A stretch of DNA of 64,000 nt. Source: Umezawaea endophytica. GTDB taxonomy: Bacteria; Actinomycetota; Actinomycetes; Mycobacteriales; Pseudonocardiaceae. This document shows positions 1-8,118 of this stretch, piece by piece. The position numbers and the translations under genes were made by a program. The number at the start of each line of letters is the position of its first letter. Position 1 is the first letter of the stretch. The DNA is taken from contig NZ_JANYMP010000014.1 of NCBI RefSeq assembly GCF_025061645.1, forward strand, positions 141,737 to 205,736, in the 5' to 3' direction. The notes under the pieces were generated by a model. That model saw only the letters and a program-made list of their open reading frames with translations. It was not told where the DNA came from and did no database searches.

Positions 1-1123
1 CCTGGCCACCGCCCTCGCACATCGTCTGCAAGCCGAACCGGCCCCCGGTGCGTTCGAGCTCGTGGACGAGGGTGGCGCACAGCTTCGTGCCGGTCGCGCC
101 GATCGGGTGGCCCAGCGCGATGGCTCCCCCGTTGACGTTGACCCGGTCCAGGTCCGCGCCCGTCTCCTTGGCCCAGGCGAGCACCACGCTGGCGAACGCC
201 TCGTTCACCTCGAACAGGTCGATGTCGCCGATGCTCATCCCGGCGCGGTCCAGCGCGTGCCTGGTGGCCCGGATCGGGCCGGTGAGCATGTACACCGGAT
301 CGGAGCCGCGGGCCGACAGGTGGTGCACCCGCGCCCGCGGGATCAGGCGGTGCTGCCGGACGGCGCGCTCCGAGGCGACCAGCACGGCGCTCGCGCCGTC
401 GGAGATCTGGCTGGCCAGCGCGGCGGTGGTCCGACCGCCCTCCCGCAGCGACGGCAGCGTCGCCATCTTCTCCACGCTGGTGTCCGTCCGCGGGCACTCG
501 TCGTGCGCGACGCCGTCGACCGGGGCGATCTCGCGGTCGAACCGGCCCTCCTTGATCGCGGTCACCGCGCGCAGGTGGCTGGTGTAGGCGAACTCCTCCA
601 TCACCTCGCGGGACAGGTCCCAGCGCGTGGCGATCAGGTCGGCCGCGCGGAACTGGGAGATCTCCTCGTCGCCGTAGCGGTGCTCCCACCCCCGGCAGCC
701 GCTGTACGGGTCGTCGAAGCCGAACTGCGCGCCCACGGTCATCGACGCGCCGATCGGGATCCGGCTCATGCTCTGCACGCCGCCCGCGACGACGAGGTCC
801 GCGGTGCCGCTCATCACCGCCTGCGCGGCGAAGTGCAGCGCCTGCTGGCTCGCCCCGCACTGCCGGTCGACGGTCACCCCCGGCACCTGCTCCGGGAACC
901 CGGCGGCCAGCCACGCCGTCCTGGCGATGTCGCCCGCCTGCGGCCCGACGGTGTCCACGCAGCCGAACACGACGTCGTCCACGTCGATCGGGTCGACGTC
1001 CACGCGGTCCAGCAGCGCGGTGATCACGTGAGCGCCCAGGTCCGCCGGGTGCAGGTGGCTCAGCGCGCCCCCGCGTCGGCCGACCGGGGTGCGCACGGCC
1101 TCGATGATGTACGCCTCGGACAC
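1..1123 (-). CDS. fadA6: Thiolase, FadA6-type (3' end outside window)
   Basis: An acetyl-CoA acetyltransferase-type thiolase; in steroid degraders FadA6 performs a thiolytic step in the late ring C/D (HIP) pathway. About 374 codons are visible. The nucleophilic Cys89 sits in VDRQCGASQQ, the catalytic His in GHPIGATG, and the second Cys in MCEGGGQ close to the window edge, so only roughly ten C-terminal residues should be missing. The GTG start is preceded by GGAGGAG. It follows kstR2 by 12 bases on the same strand, the same order as kstR2-fadA6 in M. tuberculosis, and is probably the last visible gene of the fadE30-ipdF-kstR2-fadA6 operon. The FadA6 assignment rests on family match plus this neighbourhood; the precise thiolysis substrate is inferred. 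Confidence 0.85.
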   Translation of the reverse strand, partial: MSEAYIIEAVRTPVGRRGGALSHLHPADLGAHVITALLDRVDVDPIDVDDVVFGCVDTVGPQAGDIARTAWLAAGFPEQVPGVTVDRQCGASQQALHFAAQAVMSGTADLVVAGGVQSMSRIPIGASMTVGAQFGFDDPYSGCRGWEHRYGDEEISQFRAADLIATRWDLSREVMEEFAYTSHLRAVTAIKEGRFDREIAPVDGVAHDECPRTDTSVEKMATLPSLREGGRTTAALASQISDGASAVLVASERAVRQHRLIPRARVHHLSARGSDPVYMLTGPIRATRHALDRAGMSIGDIDLFEVNEAFASVVLAWAKETGADLDRVNVNGGAIALGHPIGATGTKLCATLVHELERTGGRFGLQTMCEGGGQ

Positions 1124-1135
1124 GCCACTCCTCCT

Positions 1136-1738
1136 CTACCTCTTGGTGTTCCTCCTGCGCCGCGTCGAGATGCCGTCCAGCAGGATGCCCAGGTACTGCT
1201 CGGCGACGGCCCGCGCGGACAGCCCGCCGCCGGGCCGGTACCAGCGCACCGCGACCCACACGGTGTCCCGGATGAACCTGTACACCAGGTCGACGTCGAG
1301 GTCCGAGCGGAAGTCACCCGCTCGGACGCCGTCCTCCAGCAGGACGGTCCACATCTTCCGGAACTCCGCCCCGCGGTCGCGCAGGTAGGAGAACCGCTCG
1401 AACTGGGCCAGGTGCTTGGACTCGTTCTGGTAGATCGCCACCTCGGCGTGCCGGTGGTCGATGGCCTCGAACGACGCCACGACGATCGCGTCCAGCGTCG
1501 CGCGCGGCCCCAGCTCGGCGTCGACGATCTCCTGGTACCTCGTGAACAGCTCGTCCAGGAACGTCCGCAGGATCTCGTCGACCATCGACTCCTTGGAGTC
1601 GAAGTGGTGGTAGAGGCTGCCGGACAAGATGCCCGCCGCGTCCGCGATGTCCCGCACCGTCGTCGGCACGAACCCCCGCTCGGCGAACAGGTCCGCCGCC
1701 AACGCGAGCAGCTCCGCCCTGCGCACGGATCGACTCAT
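1136..1738 (-). CDS. kstR2: TetR-family repressor KstR2
   Basis: A 200-residue TetR repressor, the expected length for KstR2, which in mycobacteria and rhodococci represses the HIP catabolic genes and is released by HIP-CoA. The N-terminal helix-turn-helix (about residues 10-55) contains ATTVRDIADAAGILSGSLYH, and the rest is the helical ligand domain. It lies between ipdF and fadA6, as in M. tuberculosis. A perfect KstR2-type palindrome sits at 3713-3726 upstream of the operon's first gene, so autoregulation through that site is likely. ATG start; the gap to ipdF is only 19 bases, leaving little room for a promoter of its own. Confidence 0.85.
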   Translation of the reverse strand: MSRSVRRAELLALAADLFAERGFVPTTVRDIADAAGILSGSLYHHFDSKESMVDEILRTFLDELFTRYQEIVDAELGPRATLDAIVVASFEAIDHRHAEVAIYQNESKHLAQFERFSYLRDRGAEFRKMWTVLLEDGVRAGDFRSDLDVDLVYRFIRDTVWVAVRWYRPGGGLSARAVAEQYLGILLDGISTRRRRNTKR

Positions 1739-1757
1739 CCCGGTACCTCCACGACTC

Positions 1758-2531
1758 TCACGGGTGCTGGCTGCTCACCGACACGACCTCGCCCGTGAGG
1801 TACGAGGAGTAGTCGCTGGCGAGGAACACGATCACATTCGCCACCTCCCACGGTTCGGCGGCCCTCCCGAAGGCCTCGCGGCCGGTCAGCTCGGTCAGCA
1901 GCTCCTCGCTGGTCACCTTGCTCAGGAACGGGTGCATGGCCAGGCTCGGCGCGACCGCGTTCACCCTGATCCCGTGCGCCGCGACGTCGACCGCCGCGCA
2001 CCGGGTGAACGCCATGACGCCCGCTTTCGCGGCGGCGTAGTGCGCCTGACCGGCCTGCGCCCGCCACCCGATCACCGACGCGTTGTTGACCACGACCCCG
2101 CCGCCCTGGGCGACCATCTGCTTCAGCACCGCCCTGGTGCAGCGGAACGTGCCGCTCAGCGTCACGTCCAGGACCCGCGACCACTCGTCGTCGGTCATGT
2201 CCAGCACGGACTTCTCGCCGCCGAGCCCGGCGTTGTTGACCATCACGTCGAGCCTGCCGTACCGCTCCACCGCGCCGGAGACCAGCGCTTGGACCTGGTC
2301 CTCGTCGGTGACGTCGCAGACCGCCGACCACACCCGGTCGCCGTGCAGCGCCGCCAGCCGGTCGCGGGTCTCCCCGAGGCGCCGCTCGTGCCAGTCGCTG
2401 ACGACCACGCTCGCGCCCTCGTCCAGGCAGCGCTCGGCGGTGGCCGAGCCGATTCCCGTGCCCGCCGCGGCGGTGACGACGACGACCTTGCCCGCGAGCA
2501 GGTCGTGGCCGGGCGGGCAGACGGGCGTCAC
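1758..2531 (-). CDS. ipdF: Short-chain dehydrogenase, IpdF-type
   Basis: A 257-residue classical short-chain dehydrogenase/reductase. The Rossmann glycine motif is TAAAGTGIGSA (about residues 20-30), the structural NNAG motif is at VNNAGLGG, and the catalytic Ser/Tyr/Lys lie in NNASVIGW and YAAAK. The closest known role is IpdF (Rv3559c), which oxidises the 5-hydroxyl of HIP-CoA intermediates with NAD(P)+. The GTG start overlaps the fadE30 stop in a GTGA arrangement, indicating translational coupling. Position between fadE30 and kstR2 matches the known synteny. Function is inferred from family and neighbours rather than from a substrate-specific residue. Confidence 0.82.
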   Translation of the reverse strand: MTPVCPPGHDLLAGKVVVVTAAAGTGIGSATAERCLDEGASVVVSDWHERRLGETRDRLAALHGDRVWSAVCDVTDEDQVQALVSGAVERYGRLDVMVNNAGLGGEKSVLDMTDDEWSRVLDVTLSGTFRCTRAVLKQMVAQGGGVVVNNASVIGWRAQAGQAHYAAAKAGVMAFTRCAAVDVAAHGIRVNAVAPSLAMHPFLSKVTSEELLTELTGREAFGRAAEPWEVANVIVFLASDYSSYLTGEVVSVSSQHP

Positions 2532-3661
2532 GGGCGGGTCTCCTTCGGCAGGCCGAGGATCCGCTCGGCGATGACGTTGCGCTGGACCTCGTCGGACCCG
2601 CCGTAGATCGTGTCCGCCCGGCTGAACAGGAACAGCCGCTGCCACTCGTCCAGGCCGTCGGGGGCGACCATCGACCGGGCGCCGAGCACGTCCACCGCCA
2701 GCTCCCCGAGCGAGCGGTGCCACCCGGCCCAGAACAGCTTGGTCACCGACGCCTCCGGCCCCGGCGGCCCTCCCAGCGTGCGCAGGGCGTGCGAGCGCAT
2801 GACGTGCAGCCCGATCCACGCCCTGGTGAGCCTGTCGCGCAGCACCGGGTCGCAGTCGGGCCCGGCCAGCGCGGCGATGCCGTCCCACTGGCGGCGGAAC
2901 CCGACCTGCTGGCCGAGCGTCGCCACGCCCCGCTCGAAACCCAGGGTGGCCATGGCGATCCGCCACCCGTCGCCGACCTCGCCGATCACGTTCCCGCGCG
3001 CCGTGCGGGCGCCGTCGAAGAACACCTCGTTGAACTCGGACGTGCCGGTGAGCTGCTGGATCGGCCGCACCTCCACCCCCGCCTGGCGCATGGGCACCAG
3101 CAGGTACGACAGGCCGCGGTGGCGCTTCGACCCCGGTTCCGTGCGCACCAGCGCGAAGCACCAGTCGGCCACGTGCGCCAGCGACGTCCACACCTTCTGG
3201 CCGGTGATCACCCACTCGTCGCCGTCGAGCACCGCGCTCGTGCCGACGGAGGCCAGGTCCGAGCCCGCTCCCGGTTCGGAGTAGCCCTGGCACCACAGCT
3301 CCTCGACCCGCGCGATCGGCGGCAGGAACCGCCGCCGCTGCTCGGGCGTGCCGAAGGCGATCACCGTCGGACCGAGCAGCTCCTCGCCGAGGTGGCTCAC
3401 CCGAGCGGGCGCGCCCGACCGGGCGTACTCCTCGTGGAACACCACCTGCTGGTCCAGGGGAAGGGCCTTGCCGCCGTGCTCGACCGGCCAGCCGAGACAC
3501 GTCCACCCGGCGGCGGCCAGGTGCCTGTCCCACGCGACGCGCCGGTCGAACTCCTCGTGCTCGCGCCCCGGTCCGCCGAGGCCGCGCAGCCCTTCGAACT
3601 CGCCGGAGAGCGCGGTGGACAGCCAGTCCCGCACCTCGCGGCGGAAGCTCTCCTCGCGCAC
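2528..3661 (-). CDS. fadE30: Acyl-CoA dehydrogenase FadE30
   Basis: A 377-residue acyl-CoA dehydrogenase. Visible family signatures include WCQGYSEPGAGSDLA (FAD/substrate binding), VITGQKVWTS and the C-terminal GGSDEVQRNVIAERILGLPK. FadE30 in M. tuberculosis acts on HIP-derived CoA thioesters early in ring C/D degradation. The start chosen is the GTG at 3661, preceded at good spacing by GGAG; GTG 3667 is an alternative. It is the promoter-proximal gene of the leftward operon, with its start about 50 bases from the KstR2-type palindrome shared with divergent fadD3, so both operons are likely de-repressed together. Confidence 0.85.
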   Translation of the reverse strand: MREESFRREVRDWLSTALSGEFEGLRGLGGPGREHEEFDRRVAWDRHLAAAGWTCLGWPVEHGGKALPLDQQVVFHEEYARSGAPARVSHLGEELLGPTVIAFGTPEQRRRFLPPIARVEELWCQGYSEPGAGSDLASVGTSAVLDGDEWVITGQKVWTSLAHVADWCFALVRTEPGSKRHRGLSYLLVPMRQAGVEVRPIQQLTGTSEFNEVFFDGARTARGNVIGEVGDGWRIAMATLGFERGVATLGQQVGFRRQWDGIAALAGPDCDPVLRDRLTRAWIGLHVMRSHALRTLGGPPGPEASVTKLFWAGWHRSLGELAVDVLGARSMVAPDGLDEWQRLFLFSRADTIYGGSDEVQRNVIAERILGLPKETRP

Positions 3662-3712
3662 GAGCACCTCCGGCGTCTGGCCAAGTGGTCGGCTTCCTGC
3701 GTAGGCTACCCT

Positions 3713-3726
3713 ACCAAGCACTTGCT
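3713..3726. promoter_or_regulatory. KstR2 operator in the fadE30/fadD3 intergenic region
   Basis: The sequence ACCAAGCACTTGCT is an exact match to the KstR2 consensus AnCAAGnnCTTGnT. It lies in the only gap between the divergent fadE30 and fadD3 operons, 11 bases before the fadD3 ATG. KstR2 bound here would block both directions. The consensus is established for mycobacteria and rhodococci; binding here is inferred. Confidence 0.85.
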
Positions 3727-3737
3727 TTGGAGTCGTG

Positions 3738-5285
3738 ATGGACCTCGAACTCGGCAAGCACACCATCCCCGCCGCGCTGGACGCGGCCGCGGCGCGCTTC
3801 GGCGACGCGGAAGCGTTGGTGGACGGGGACATCCGGCTCTCGTGGACCGAGCTGCGCGAGCGCGTCCGCACGGTCGCGCGGGCGTTCACCGCGCTGGGCG
3901 TCGGTGCGGGAGACCGGGTCGCGCTCTGCTCCCCCAACACCCACCACTGGGTCGTCGCCGCGCTCGGGGCGCTGCACGCGGGCGCGGTGCTGGTGCCGGT
4001 CAACACCCGGTTCACCGCGGCGGAGACGCTCGACGTCCTGCACCGCAGCCAAGCCCGCGCGCTCGTGGTCGTGGGGCTGTTCCTGGACGCCGACCGGCTC
4101 GCCCGGCTCCGCGCCACCGGCCGGGAACTGCCCGAGGTGCTCGTGCGGATCCCGACCGTCGACGAGCCCCGCGCGGACGGCGTGGTCGAGTGGGCCGACC
4201 TCGACCGGATCGCCGAGGACGTCCCGCTGGAGGTGGTCCTGGGGCGCGCGAACGCGGTCACCCCGGACCAGGTCGCCGACGTCCTGTTCACCTCTGGCAC
4301 GACCGGGCGCAGCAAGGGGGCGATGAGCGCCCACCGGCAGTCGATCGGCGTCGCCGAGGCGTGGGCCGAGCGCGGCGACCTCACCCGGTCGGACCGCTAC
4401 CTCGTCGTGAACCCGTTCTTCAACAGCTTCGGCTACAAGGCGGGGATCCTGGCGTGCCTGCTGCGCGGCGCGACAATCGTGCCGCAGCGGGTGTTCGACG
4501 TCGACGAGTCCATGCGACTGGTCGAGCTGGAGCGCGTCACCGTGCTGCCCGGACCGCCGACGATCTACCAGACGATGCTCGACCACCCCGGCCGTGCCGA
4601 GCGCGACCTGTCCAGCCTGCGCCTGGCGGTGACGGGGGCGGCGGTCGTGCCCGTCGCGCTGGTCGAGCGGATGCAGCGGGAGCTCAGCTTCTCGTCGGTG
4701 CTCACGGCCTACGGCCTGACCGAGGCCGTCGTGGCGACGATGTGCCGGGCGAGCGACGACGCCGAGACCGTCGCCCGGACCTGCGGGACAACCGCGGCGG
4801 GCTTCGAACTCCGCTTGGGGGGCAAGGACGAGGTGCTGCTCCGCGGGCCGAACGTCATGCTCGGGTACTTCGACGACCCGGAGGCCACCGCGGCGGCCGT
4901 GGACGCCGACGGGTGGCTGCACACCGGGGACGTGGGCCGGGTCGACGAGCGCGGGTACCTCGCCATCACCGACCGGCTCAAGGACATGTACATCTGCGGC
5001 GGGTTCAACGTCTACCCGGCCGAGGTGGAGCAGGTGCTGGCCCGGCTGCCCGGCGTGGCGGAGGCGGCCGTGGTCGGCGTGCCCGACGCCCGGCTCGGCG
5101 AGGTCGGCGTGGCGCACGTCGTGACGGCGCCCGGCCACGCCCTGTCGGCCGGGGACGTGATCGGGTTCTGCCGCGAGCGGCTGGCGAACTACAAGGTCCC
5201 CCGGCTCGTCAAGTTCCCGCCGAGCCTGCCCCGCAACGCCGGGGGCAAGGTCGTCAAGCACCTGCTGCGCAAGGAGGACACGTGA
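3738..5285 (+). CDS. fadD3: HIP-CoA ligase FadD3
   Basis: A 515-residue acyl-CoA/AMP-ligase. The P-loop FTSGTTGRSKG (about residue 193), the YGLTE motif, the hinge TGDVGRVDERGYLAITDRLKD and the C-terminal catalytic Lys in RNAGGKVVK are all present. FadD3 activates the 3'-propanoate side chain of the C/D-ring remnant HIP to HIP-CoA, committing it to beta-oxidation and producing the KstR2 inducer. The ATG at 3738 is chosen because GGAG lies five bases upstream; GTG 3735 would add one residue. It is the first gene of the rightward operon and its end overlaps the next start by GTGA. The HIP specificity is inferred from context. Confidence 0.85.
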   Translation: MDLELGKHTIPAALDAAAARFGDAEALVDGDIRLSWTELRERVRTVARAFTALGVGAGDRVALCSPNTHHWVVAALGALHAGAVLVPVNTRFTAAETLDVLHRSQARALVVVGLFLDADRLARLRATGRELPEVLVRIPTVDEPRADGVVEWADLDRIAEDVPLEVVLGRANAVTPDQVADVLFTSGTTGRSKGAMSAHRQSIGVAEAWAERGDLTRSDRYLVVNPFFNSFGYKAGILACLLRGATIVPQRVFDVDESMRLVELERVTVLPGPPTIYQTMLDHPGRAERDLSSLRLAVTGAAVVPVALVERMQRELSFSSVLTAYGLTEAVVATMCRASDDAETVARTCGTTAAGFELRLGGKDEVLLRGPNVMLGYFDDPEATAAAVDADGWLHTGDVGRVDERGYLAITDRLKDMYICGGFNVYPAEVEQVLARLPGVAEAAVVGVPDARLGEVGVAHVVTAPGHALSAGDVIGFCRERLANYKVPRLVKFPPSLPRNAGGKVVKHLLRKEDT

Positions 5286-6115
5286 CCGTCGTCCAGTACG
5301 AGCGGCGCGGCGCCGTCGCCGTCGTGACCATGAACCGGCCCGAGTACCGCAACGCGCAGAACTCGGCGATGACCTACGCGCTCGACGCCGCGTTCACCCG
5401 TGCCGTCGACGACGACGAGGTGTCGGTGATCGTGCTGGCGGGAGCGGGCGAGCACTTCTCGGCGGGGCACGACATCGGGTCGCCCGGCCGGGACGTGGAC
5501 ACCTCGTTCGAGCGGAAGTCCGTGCTGTGGTGGGACCACGTGGGCAAGGAGGGCGGGGACCTGCGGTACGCCAGGGAGATGGAGGTGTACCTCGGGATGT
5601 GCCGCCGCTGGCGGGAGATCCCCAAGCCCACCATCGCGATGGTCCAGGGCGCGTGCGTCGCGGGCGGGCTCATGCTGGCCTGGGTGTGCGACCTGATCAT
5701 CGCCGCGGAGGACGCGTTCTTCGCCGATCCCGTGGTGCGGATGGGGATTCCGGGCGTCGAGTACTTCGCGCACCCGTGGGTGCTCGGGCCGCGCGCGGCC
5801 AAGGAGGTGCTGTTCACCGGCGACCGGTTCGACGCCCACCGCGCGCGGGAGTGGGGCATGGTCAGCCGGGTGGTGCCGCGCGTCGACCTGGAAGCCGAGG
5901 CGCACCGGCTGGCCGAGCGGATCGCCACGATGCCGCGGTTCGGCCTGGCGCTGGCCAAGCGCGCGGTCAACCAGTCCGAGGACCTGATGGGGATGCGGGC
6001 GGGCATGGACTCGGTGTTCGGGCTGCACCACTTCGCGCACGCGCACAACGCCGAGGTCGGCAAGGACTCGTTGGCGGGCATGGACGCGCGCGCCATGAAG
6101 AAGGCCGGGAGCTGA
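5282..6115 (+). CDS. Crotonase-family enoyl-CoA hydratase/isomerase
   Basis: A 277-residue enoyl-CoA hydratase-superfamily protein. The two oxyanion-hole segments are visible as EHFSAGHDIG (about residues 60-69) and QGACVAGGLMLAWVCD (about 123-138). It sits between fadD3 and fadE31, where M. tuberculosis has no gene, so it may supply a hydration or hydrolytic ring-opening step of the HIP pathway in this organism. The GTG start overlaps the fadD3 stop, and AAGGAGG lies just upstream. It is longer than EchA20-type enzymes and carries an insert around residues 70-105; I do not assign a substrate. Confidence 0.85.
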   Translation: MTVVQYERRGAVAVVTMNRPEYRNAQNSAMTYALDAAFTRAVDDDEVSVIVLAGAGEHFSAGHDIGSPGRDVDTSFERKSVLWWDHVGKEGGDLRYAREMEVYLGMCRRWREIPKPTIAMVQGACVAGGLMLAWVCDLIIAAEDAFFADPVVRMGIPGVEYFAHPWVLGPRAAKEVLFTGDRFDAHRAREWGMVSRVVPRVDLEAEAHRLAERIATMPRFGLALAKRAVNQSEDLMGMRAGMDSVFGLHHFAHAHNAEVGKDSLAGMDARAMKKAGS

Positions 6116-6118
6116 GCG

Positions 6119-7243
6119 GTGGACCTCGACCTGGACGACGCGACGCTGGAGTTCCGCGACGAGGTGCGCGCGTGGCTGGCCGAGCACGTGCGGCGACTGT
6201 CCTCGATGGACACCGAGGCCGGGTTCGCGGCGCACCGCGAGTGGGAGCGCGAGCTGGCCGACGCGCGGCTGTCGGTCGTGTCGTGGCCGGAGGAGTTCGG
6301 CGGCCGGGGCGCGTCGCTGCTGCGGTGGGTGGTCTTCGAGGAGGAGTACCACGCGGCGGGCGCGCCCGGTCGGGTCAGCCAGAACGGGATCTTCCTGCTC
6401 GCGCCGACGCTGTTCGCGCACGGGACCCCCGAGCAGCGCGCCCGGCTGCTGCCCGCGATGGCGCGGGCCGACGAGGTGTGGGCGCAGGCGTGGTCGGAGC
6501 CGGAGGCGGGCAGCGACCTCGCCGCGATCCGCAGCCACGCCGTGCGCACCGACGGCGGCTGGCTGCTGCGCGGGCAGAAGACGTGGAGTTCACGGGCGGC
6601 GTTCGCGGACAAGGGGTTCGGGCTGTTCCGCACGGACCGGGACGCGCCGCGCCACCGCGGGCTGACCTACCTGCTCTTCGACCTGCGGGCGGACGGCGTG
6701 ACGGTACGGCCGATCGCGCAGCTCGACGGCGAGCCCGGTTTCGCGGAGATCTTCCTGGACGACGTGTTCGTGCCCGACGCCGACGTGCTCGGCGAGGTCG
6801 GCGACGGCTGGCGGGTGGCCATGAGCACCGCGAGCAGCGAGCGCGGCCTGTCGCTGCGCAGCCCCGGCCGGTTCACGGCCGCCGCGGGCAGGCTCGTCGA
6901 CCTGTGGCGGACCTCGCCGGACCGGGCGCTGCGGGACCGGGTGGTCGACGCCTGGATCGGCGCGCAGGCCTACCGGCTGCACACGTTCGGCACGGTCACC
7001 AGGCTGGCGGAGGGCGGCGCGCTCGGCCCGGAGTCCAGCGTCACCAAGGTGTTCTGGTCGGAGCTGGACGTGGCGCTGCACGAGACCGCGCTCGACCTGC
7101 TCGGCCCTCGGGGCGAGCTGGAGGGCGAGTGGCTGGACGGCTACCTGTTCTCGCTGGCGGGCCCGATCTACGCCGGGACCAACGAGATCCAGCGCGACGT
7201 GATCGCGGAACGGCTGCTCGGGCTGCCGAGGGGAGACCGATGA
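6119..7243 (+). CDS. fadE31: Acyl-CoA dehydrogenase FadE31 (alpha-type subunit)
   Basis: A 374-residue acyl-CoA dehydrogenase with WAQAWSEPEAGSDLA, LLRGQKTWSS and the C-terminal GTNEIQRDVIAERLLGLPRG. In M. tuberculosis FadE31 pairs with FadE32 or FadE33 to form alpha2-beta2 dehydrogenases typical of steroid catabolism. It starts at GTG 6119, three bases after the crotonase stop, and its own stop overlaps the fadE32 ATG by four bases, consistent with stoichiometric expression of partner subunits. The exact CoA ester oxidised is not determined by sequence; a late ring C/D intermediate is inferred from the KstR2-type operon. Confidence 0.83.
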   Translation: MDLDLDDATLEFRDEVRAWLAEHVRRLSSMDTEAGFAAHREWERELADARLSVVSWPEEFGGRGASLLRWVVFEEEYHAAGAPGRVSQNGIFLLAPTLFAHGTPEQRARLLPAMARADEVWAQAWSEPEAGSDLAAIRSHAVRTDGGWLLRGQKTWSSRAAFADKGFGLFRTDRDAPRHRGLTYLLFDLRADGVTVRPIAQLDGEPGFAEIFLDDVFVPDADVLGEVGDGWRVAMSTASSERGLSLRSPGRFTAAAGRLVDLWRTSPDRALRDRVVDAWIGAQAYRLHTFGTVTRLAEGGALGPESSVTKVFWSELDVALHETALDLLGPRGELEGEWLDGYLFSLAGPIYAGTNEIQRDVIAERLLGLPRGDR

Positions 7244-8118
7244 GGTTCGCGCTGTCCGCCGAGCAGGTCCAGTTCGGGGCCGCCCTGCACGACTTCCTGG
7301 CCGCGGGCAGGCTTGACCTGGCCGAGATCGGGGTCACGGCGCTGGCCGTGCCGGAGCGGTTCGGCGGGCTGGCCGCCGATCCGGTCGACCTCGTGGTCGC
7401 GTTCGAGGAACTCGGCCACCACGCCGTGGCGGGCCCGCTGGTGGAGTCGGTCGTGGTGGTGCCGACGCTGCTGGCCGACGTCGGCGGCGACCGCTGGCTG
7501 CCCGACCTGGCGACCGGCAAGACCACCGCGTCGGTCGTGTTCCCGCCGCACGTGCCGTACGCGCACGAGGCCGAGCTGTACTTCCTGCTCGACGGCGAGA
7601 CGCTGCGGACGGCCGACCCGGTCAAGGAACTGGCCTCCGTCGACCTGGAGCGGCGGCTGGTCGAGGTCGTCGGCGGCACCGCGCTCGGCACGACCACGCG
7701 GGCGGGCCGGGCGTTCGACCTCGGTGTCCTCGCCTGCGCCGCGCAGCTCCTCGGGCTCGGCAGGGCGATGCTGGAGATGACCACCGCGCACGCCCGCCAC
7801 CGCACCCAGTTCGGCAGGCCGATCGGGGGCTTCCAGGCGGTCAAGCACCAGCTCGCGGACGTGCTGATCGGTCTGGAACTGGCCAGGCCGCTGGTGCACG
7901 GCGCCGCGGTCACCCTCACCTCCCTGGACGTCTCGGCGGCCAAGGTCGCCGCGGGTGACGCCGCCTACCGCGCCGCGCGCACGGCGCTCCAGGTGCACGG
8001 CGCTATCGGCTACACCGCGGAGCACGACCTGGCGCGGTGGCTGACGAAGACACGCGCGCTGGTCGGCGCCTGGGGCGGGCCGTCGACACACCGGGACCGC
8101 GTCCTGGAGGCGTTGTGA
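7240..8118 (+). CDS. fadE32: Acyl-CoA dehydrogenase FadE32 (beta-type subunit)
   Basis: A 292-residue short acyl-CoA dehydrogenase subunit, somewhat shorter than mycobacterial FadE32. The C-terminal helical domain is recognisable from HRTQFGRPIGGFQAVKHQLA, VHGAIGYTAEHDLARW and the final segment; the N-terminal and beta domains are reduced. Such subunits assemble with an alpha partner (here FadE31) to build a complete FAD site in steroid-type heterotetramers. ATG start overlapping the fadE31 stop (ATGA); stop overlapping the fadE33 GTG start (GTGA). Pairing with FadE31 is known for the family and assumed here. Confidence 0.8.
   Translation: MRFALSAEQVQFGAALHDFLAAGRLDLAEIGVTALAVPERFGGLAADPVDLVVAFEELGHHAVAGPLVESVVVVPTLLADVGGDRWLPDLATGKTTASVVFPPHVPYAHEAELYFLLDGETLRTADPVKELASVDLERRLVEVVGGTALGTTTRAGRAFDLGVLACAAQLLGLGRAMLEMTTAHARHRTQFGRPIGGFQAVKHQLADVLIGLELARPLVHGAAVTLTSLDVSAAKVAAGDAAYRAARTALQVHGAIGYTAEHDLARWLTKTRALVGAWGGPSTHRDRVLEAL

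Noticed and set aside
62..1798. Long open frame on the plus strand opposite fadA6 and kstR2
   Set aside because: Its translation is Arg/Pro/Gly-rich with no family resemblance, while the opposite strand encodes an intact thiolase and TetR protein with proper ribosome sites. It is a high-GC mirror frame.
3711..5261. 516-codon open frame opposite fadD3
   Set aside because: It has almost the same span as the true AMP-ligase on the other strand and shows no motif of its own.
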